Under the pieces are notes generated by a model. The model was not told where the DNA came from, made no database searches, and was given only the letters and a program-made list of their open reading frames with translations. A stretch of 64,000 bases of DNA, from the NCBI RefSeq assembly GCF_000504245.1, contig NZ_KI632509.1, positions 5,049,502-5,113,501 of the forward strand. The letters run 5' to 3'. This DNA is from Haloechinothrix halophila YIM 93223 (GTDB lineage: Bacteria; Actinomycetota; Actinomycetes; Mycobacteriales; Pseudonocardiaceae). Positions 60,850-64,000 of this stretch are shown one piece after another. Position numbers and translations under genes: made by a program. Position 1 is the stretch's first letter. Each line of letters opens with the position of its first letter.

Positions 60850-62355
60850 GGGGGTGCAAGATCTTTTGTGGAAGTGGGCGGGCCATGATCATCGGTGGGC
60901 CGGAGGGTCCGGGCCGGTGGAAGGGAACGCTACGTGACGACGGACAAGGCGCAGGATGCGGTCGAGGGCTCGGCGGCGGAGGAGGCTTCGCGGCGGTTGG
61001 CGGAGCTGGTCTCGCCGGAGGGTATTGATCGGATTCTGGCTGACGCGAAAGCGTCGGGGACGCCGTTGGATGGCCCGGACGGCATTCTGAATCAGATGAG
61101 TAAGGCGGTGATCGAGCGGGCGTTGGGCGCGGAGATGCATGAGCATCTCGGGTACGCGAAACACGACGCTGCGGGACGCGGAACGGGCAATTCCCGCAAC
61201 GGGTATTCGGCGAAGACGGTCACCACCAACACCGGTAAGGTCCAGATCGAGGTTCCGCGGGACCGCACGGGCGGGTTTGAACCGCGGATCGTGAAGAAGC
61301 ATCAGCGTCGGCTCGGCCAGATCGATGACATGATCTTGTCGCTGTATGCGAAAGGGATGACCACCCGCGATATCAAGGATCATTTGCTCGAGGTGTATGG
61401 CGCCGAGGCGAGCCACGAGCTGATTTCGAATGTGACCGATGTGGTGCATGACGAGATCAAGACGTGGCAGAACCGTCCGCTGGACCAGGTGTATGTGATC
61501 GCCTACATCGACGCGCTGGTGGTCAAGATCCGCACCAACGGGGTGGTGATCAACCGGCCGGCCTACATCGTCACCGGTGTCGACGTCGACGGGTTCAAGC
61601 ACGTGCTGGGTGTGTGGATCGGCCCCACCGAGGGGGAGAGCAAGGCCCACTGGCTAGCGGTACTGACCGAGGTGAAGAACCGCGGCGTGGAAGACGTACT
61701 GATCGTGTGCTGCGACGGGCTGACCGGACTGCCGGACGCGATCCGCACTGTGTGGCCGAAAGCCGAGGTGCAAACCTGCGTGATTCATTTGATCCGGAAT
61801 TCGATGAAATACGTGTCCTATTCCGACCGCAAGAAGGTTGCCGCCGCGTTGAAACCGATCTACACGGCCGTCAACGCCGAAGCCGCCGAGATAGCGCTGG
61901 AGCATCTCCGTAAAGAGTGGGGCACGAAATACCCAGGCATGCTCGCCGCGTGGGATCGCGCCTGGGAAGACTTCACTCCGTTCCTCAAATACCCGAAAGA
62001 AATACGAAAAGTGGTGTATACCACTAACGCGATCGAATCATTGAATTTTCAACTGCGGAAAATCATGAAAAACAGAGGACATTTCACCACCGAGGACGCC
62101 GCGATGAAGCTGCTTTATCTCGGCATCCGACACGTCACCGGACGCTACATCGACGGTGACGGTCATGTTCGCGCCAAGGGCGAACGCGGCACCGGCACTT
62201 ACGGGTGGAAAGCCGCGCTCAACCACTTCGCCGTCCTCTTCGGCGACCGGCTCGTCCTCTAACGCGCCGTCACACACAGTGACGGATTCGACCACTCATC
62301 AAAAGCAACGAAAAGGATAAACAGGCCCAAACATCCACAAAAATCTTGACACGCT
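60850..62355 (+). mobile_element. IS256-family insertion sequence, 1506 bases
   Basis: Imperfect inverted repeats at the ends share CAAGAT and TTTTGTGG (left from 60850, right ending 62355). A 9-base duplication GTGCTCTGC flanks it at 60841-60849 and 62356-62364, exactly as expected for recent IS256-type transposition. It encodes one transposase in the same direction as the host IS630 gene. The short target duplication is unmutated, so insertion is probably recent. Confidence 0.9.
60934..62262 (+). CDS. IS256 family transposase
   Basis: 442 residues from the GTG at 60934; the frame is open upstream to 60895. DDE residues are visible: Asp in AYIDALVVKIR near residue 189, Asp in CCDGLTGLPDAI near 260, Glu in TTNAIESLNFQLRK near 365. 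LGAEMHEHLGY near 60 and NGYSAKTVTTNTGKVQIEVPRD (in part) near 90 are family hallmarks. Complete and probably active. It would cut and paste or copy its element. Confidence 0.95.
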   Translation: MTTDKAQDAVEGSAAEEASRRLAELVSPEGIDRILADAKASGTPLDGPDGILNQMSKAVIERALGAEMHEHLGYAKHDAAGRGTGNSRNGYSAKTVTTNTGKVQIEVPRDRTGGFEPRIVKKHQRRLGQIDDMILSLYAKGMTTRDIKDHLLEVYGAEASHELISNVTDVVHDEIKTWQNRPLDQVYVIAYIDALVVKIRTNGVVINRPAYIVTGVDVDGFKHVLGVWIGPTEGESKAHWLAVLTEVKNRGVEDVLIVCCDGLTGLPDAIRTVWPKAEVQTCVIHLIRNSMKYVSYSDRKKVAAALKPIYTAVNAEAAEIALEHLRKEWGTKYPGMLAAWDRAWEDFTPFLKYPKEIRKVVYTTNAIESLNFQLRKIMKNRGHFTTEDAAMKLLYLGIRHVTGRYIDGDGHVRAKGERGTGTYGWKAALNHFAVLFGDRLVL

Positions 62356-62940
62356 GTGCTCTGCGTCGATGAGAAGTCGCAGGTCCAGGCGCTGGATCGG
62401 ACTCAGCCGATGCTGCCGATGCAGCCCGGACGTCCCGAGCGGCGGACCCACGACTACGTCCGCCACGGCACCACCACGCTGTTCGCCGCGTTGGAGATCG
62501 CCACCGGCACGGTGACCGCGGCCTGCAAACCAAGGCACCGGCATCAGGAGTTCCTCGCCTTCCTCAAGCAGGTCGCCAAGGCCTATCCCGATCGTGAACT
62601 GCATCTGGTGATGGACAACTACGCCACCCACAAGCGCGTCGAGGTCCGCGACTGGCTGGCGGCCAACCCACGGATCCACGTGCACTTCACCCCGACCTCC
62701 GGGTCGTGGCTCAACCTGGTCGAGGTGTGGTTCGGCATCATCGAACGCCAAGCCATCCACCGCGGCAGCTTCCGCTCCGTGCGCGACCTCAACACCAAAA
62801 TCCGCGCCTTCATCACCGGCTGGAACGACCGCTGCCACCCCTTCATCTGGACCAAAACTCCAGACCAGATCCTGAAGAAAGCAAATCGTCAAACGACTTC
62901 AAACACGCGACACTAGCTCGAGTTCCCACTAAGGAGACCC

Positions 62941-63492
62941 ATGCGACGACCTGTTCACGCTGGCGACCGGATTGACTCCCTGACGTTGTCCGACGTCGAC
63001 GGCCAACCCGTCGAGCTGGCGGCACGGCTCACGTCGCCCGCGATCGTGCCGCTGGTGCGCTACTTCGGGTGCATGCCGTGCCAGGCGTACCTGCGTGAGC
63101 TCGAAACCAAGCGGGAACTACTTGAGGGCTGGGGGTTCGTGCTGCTCGGTGTCGGCGGCGCGGCCGACTACCAGGCGCGCCATCTCATGGCCAACGGCAT
63201 CGGATTCCCACTGCTGCTCGATCCGGAACATCGGCTCTATGAGACGTTGAACATCCACCGCATCCGGTGGTGGAAGCTACTCAGCCCCGCGACCTGGTGG
63301 AAGTATCTCCGGTCGGCGCGCCACGCCCGCCAGGGCCGAATCACCGATCACCCGCTACAAGCCCCCGGACTTGTCATCCTCGGCACCGACGGCACCATCC
63401 ACTACCTGTATCGAGGCGAAACCCTGGGGGACTATCCCGCGCTACCTGAGCTGATCGAGACGGCCAAGCGTATCGCGGCCACTGCGAACTAG
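62941..63492 (+). CDS. Peroxiredoxin-like (AhpC/TSA family) protein
   Basis: 183 residues; ATG with AAGGAG 5 bases upstream. Thioredoxin-fold pattern: DSLTLSDVDGQPVEL near residue 12, then FGCMPCQAYLREL near 43 with a CxxC pair (Cys44, Cys47) where many peroxiredoxin-like family members have CxxC or UxxC, and LVILGTDGTIHYLYRGE near 140. Likely thiol-based redox protein of the cytoplasm. Before the IS insertion it lay about 25 bases behind the DUF427 gene. Confidence 0.8.
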   Translation: MRRPVHAGDRIDSLTLSDVDGQPVELAARLTSPAIVPLVRYFGCMPCQAYLRELETKRELLEGWGFVLLGVGGAADYQARHLMANGIGFPLLLDPEHRLYETLNIHRIRWWKLLSPATWWKYLRSARHARQGRITDHPLQAPGLVILGTDGTIHYLYRGETLGDYPALPELIETAKRIAATAN

Positions 63493-63532
63493 ACCCAGGA
63501 AGACACCAGGGCCTCAGCGTGTTGCACCGGGT

Positions 63533-64000
63533 ATGAGGATCGACATCTGGTCGGACATCGTGTGCCCGTGGTGCGCGATCGGCAAAGCCCACCTTGACCT
63601 CGCACTCGCCCAGTTCGAGCACGCCGACGAGGTCGAGGTGGTGTGGCGCAGCTTCGAGCTCGACCCCGCCGCCCCTGCCGTCCGCGAGGGCGACTACGCC
63701 GAGATGCTCGCCCGCAAGTACGGCACCTCGGTCGAGGGCGGCCAGGACATGGTGCGACGCATGACCAACACCGCCGCCCAATCCGGCCTGCGGTTCCACC
63801 TCGATCGTGCGCGACCAGGCAACTCCTTCGACGCGCACCGGCTCGTCCACCTCGCCGCCGACCGAGGCAGGCAGCACGCCGTGAAGGAGCGGTTCCTGCG
63901 CGCCTACCTCACCGAGGGCGAAGCCATCGGCGAGCACGACACCCTGCAACGGCTCGCGACGGACGCCGGTCTCGATCCCGGCGAGGTGCGCGACGTCTTG
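63533..64000 (+). CDS. DsbA family protein, FrnE-like, cut by window edge
   Basis: 156 codons from the ATG at 63533 to the right edge; the C-terminus is missing. N-terminal thioredoxin fold with IDIWSDIVCPWCAIGKAHL near residue 3, the CPWC active-site pair (Cys11, Cys14), then WRSFELDPAAP near 48 and NSFDAHRLVHLA near 100, all typical of FrnE-type DsbA relatives of about 220-240 residues. A cytoplasmic oxidoreductase or isomerase without signal peptide. Follows the peroxiredoxin-like gene by 40 bases. Confidence 0.88.
   Translation, partial: MRIDIWSDIVCPWCAIGKAHLDLALAQFEHADEVEVVWRSFELDPAAPAVREGDYAEMLARKYGTSVEGGQDMVRRMTNTAAQSGLRFHLDRARPGNSFDAHRLVHLAADRGRQHAVKERFLRAYLTEGEAIGEHDTLQRLATDAGLDPGEVRDVL

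Larger units (their letters stand above)
60277..62913 (+). mobile_element. IS630-family element, interrupted by an IS256-family element
   Basis: The ends are inverted repeats beginning GTGTCGCGTGT (60277 rightward, and the complement ending at 62913), flanked by the TA duplication (60275-60276 and 62914-62915) typical of IS630. Removing the inner IS256 element and its 9-base duplication leaves about 1122 bases, a normal IS630 size. It sits in the stop codon of the DUF427 gene and between it and the peroxiredoxin-like gene, which had been about 25 bases apart. Confidence 0.85.
60328..62916 (+). pseudogene. IS630 transposase, split by IS256 insertion
   Basis: Left part 60328-60849 encodes a helix-turn-helix N-terminus (LLAAEGVSNTAIAERVGVSR, in part) up to NAIVLC. 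Right part 62365-62916 resumes in phase at VDEKSQVQALD with the DDE residues (Asp in CVDEKS, Asp in VMDNYATH, Glu in VEVWFGIIER). Joined, they give about 357 residues. The insertion is just before the first catalytic Asp, so the enzyme is inactive unless the inner element leaves precisely. The stop TAG uses the TA target duplication. Confidence 0.88.

Overview
The window is high-GC, densely packed, and reads as one stretch of an actinomycete chromosome. Start and stop codons frequently overlap as ATGA or GTGA, GTG starts are common, and one gene is a recognisable mycothiol-dependent formaldehyde dehydrogenase, so the host makes mycothiol. The gene families (AmaP/Gls24 cluster, four-subunit sarcosine oxidase, ArsR-type mer regulator) suggest a Pseudonocardiaceae-like organism such as Amycolatopsis or a relative. 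That genus-level placement is inference.

Region 1 (1-18.5 kb) is a catabolic island for an amine. A leftward set has SCP2-like, PuuA-like gamma-glutamyl-amine synthetase, PuuD-like hydrolase, acyl-CoA synthetase, enoyl-CoA hydratase, Zn alcohol dehydrogenase and aldehyde dehydrogenase, followed beyond a TetR gene by a 7-TM protein, a PuuB-like FAD oxidase and a second acyl-CoA synthetase. A divergent rightward operon has a hotdog beta-aminoacyl-CoA ammonia-lyase-like protein, an EthA-type Baeyer-Villiger monooxygenase, an HSL-type esterase, a flavin amine oxidase and an acyl-CoA ligase. Related GTCATA/TGACTTAATCA motifs at both divergent promoters suggest control by the TetR protein.

Region 2 (18.6-28.6 kb) holds regulation and stress genes: a class III nucleotidyl cyclase, a large NTPase-LuxR regulator, a secreted lipase, a TerC-family protein behind a likely yybP-ykoY manganese riboswitch, then an ECF sigma factor with a run of Asp23/Gls24, GlsB, DUF2273, DUF6286 and AmaP-like envelope-stress genes.

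Region 3 (28.6-50.9 kb) is a nearly complete glycine betaine to pyruvate plus one-carbon pathway: BCCT transporter, Rieske betaine demethylase with separate ferredoxin and ferredoxin reductase, dimethylglycine oxidase, sarcosine oxidase SoxBDAG, serine dehydratase, PurU, FchA, FolD, mycothiol-linked formaldehyde oxidation, and a molybdopterin oxidoreductase. It is flanked or split by IclR and GntR regulators, each with a palindromic candidate operator. Its glyA copy has lost about 200 central residues and its FolD lacks the cyclohydrolase lysine.

Region 4 (51-64 kb) is a metal and redox region: DUF4262 gene with a LexA-like palindrome, ArsR-type regulator and MerA, HMA chaperone plus P1B ATPase (YPC instead of CPC) behind a MerR-type operator, MerR regulator, methyltransferase, an OsmC-family gene with an in-frame TGA exactly at the catalytic cysteine (candidate selenoprotein), DUF427 protein, an IS630 element interrupted by an IS256 element, a peroxiredoxin-like protein and a DsbA/FrnE-like protein running off the right edge.
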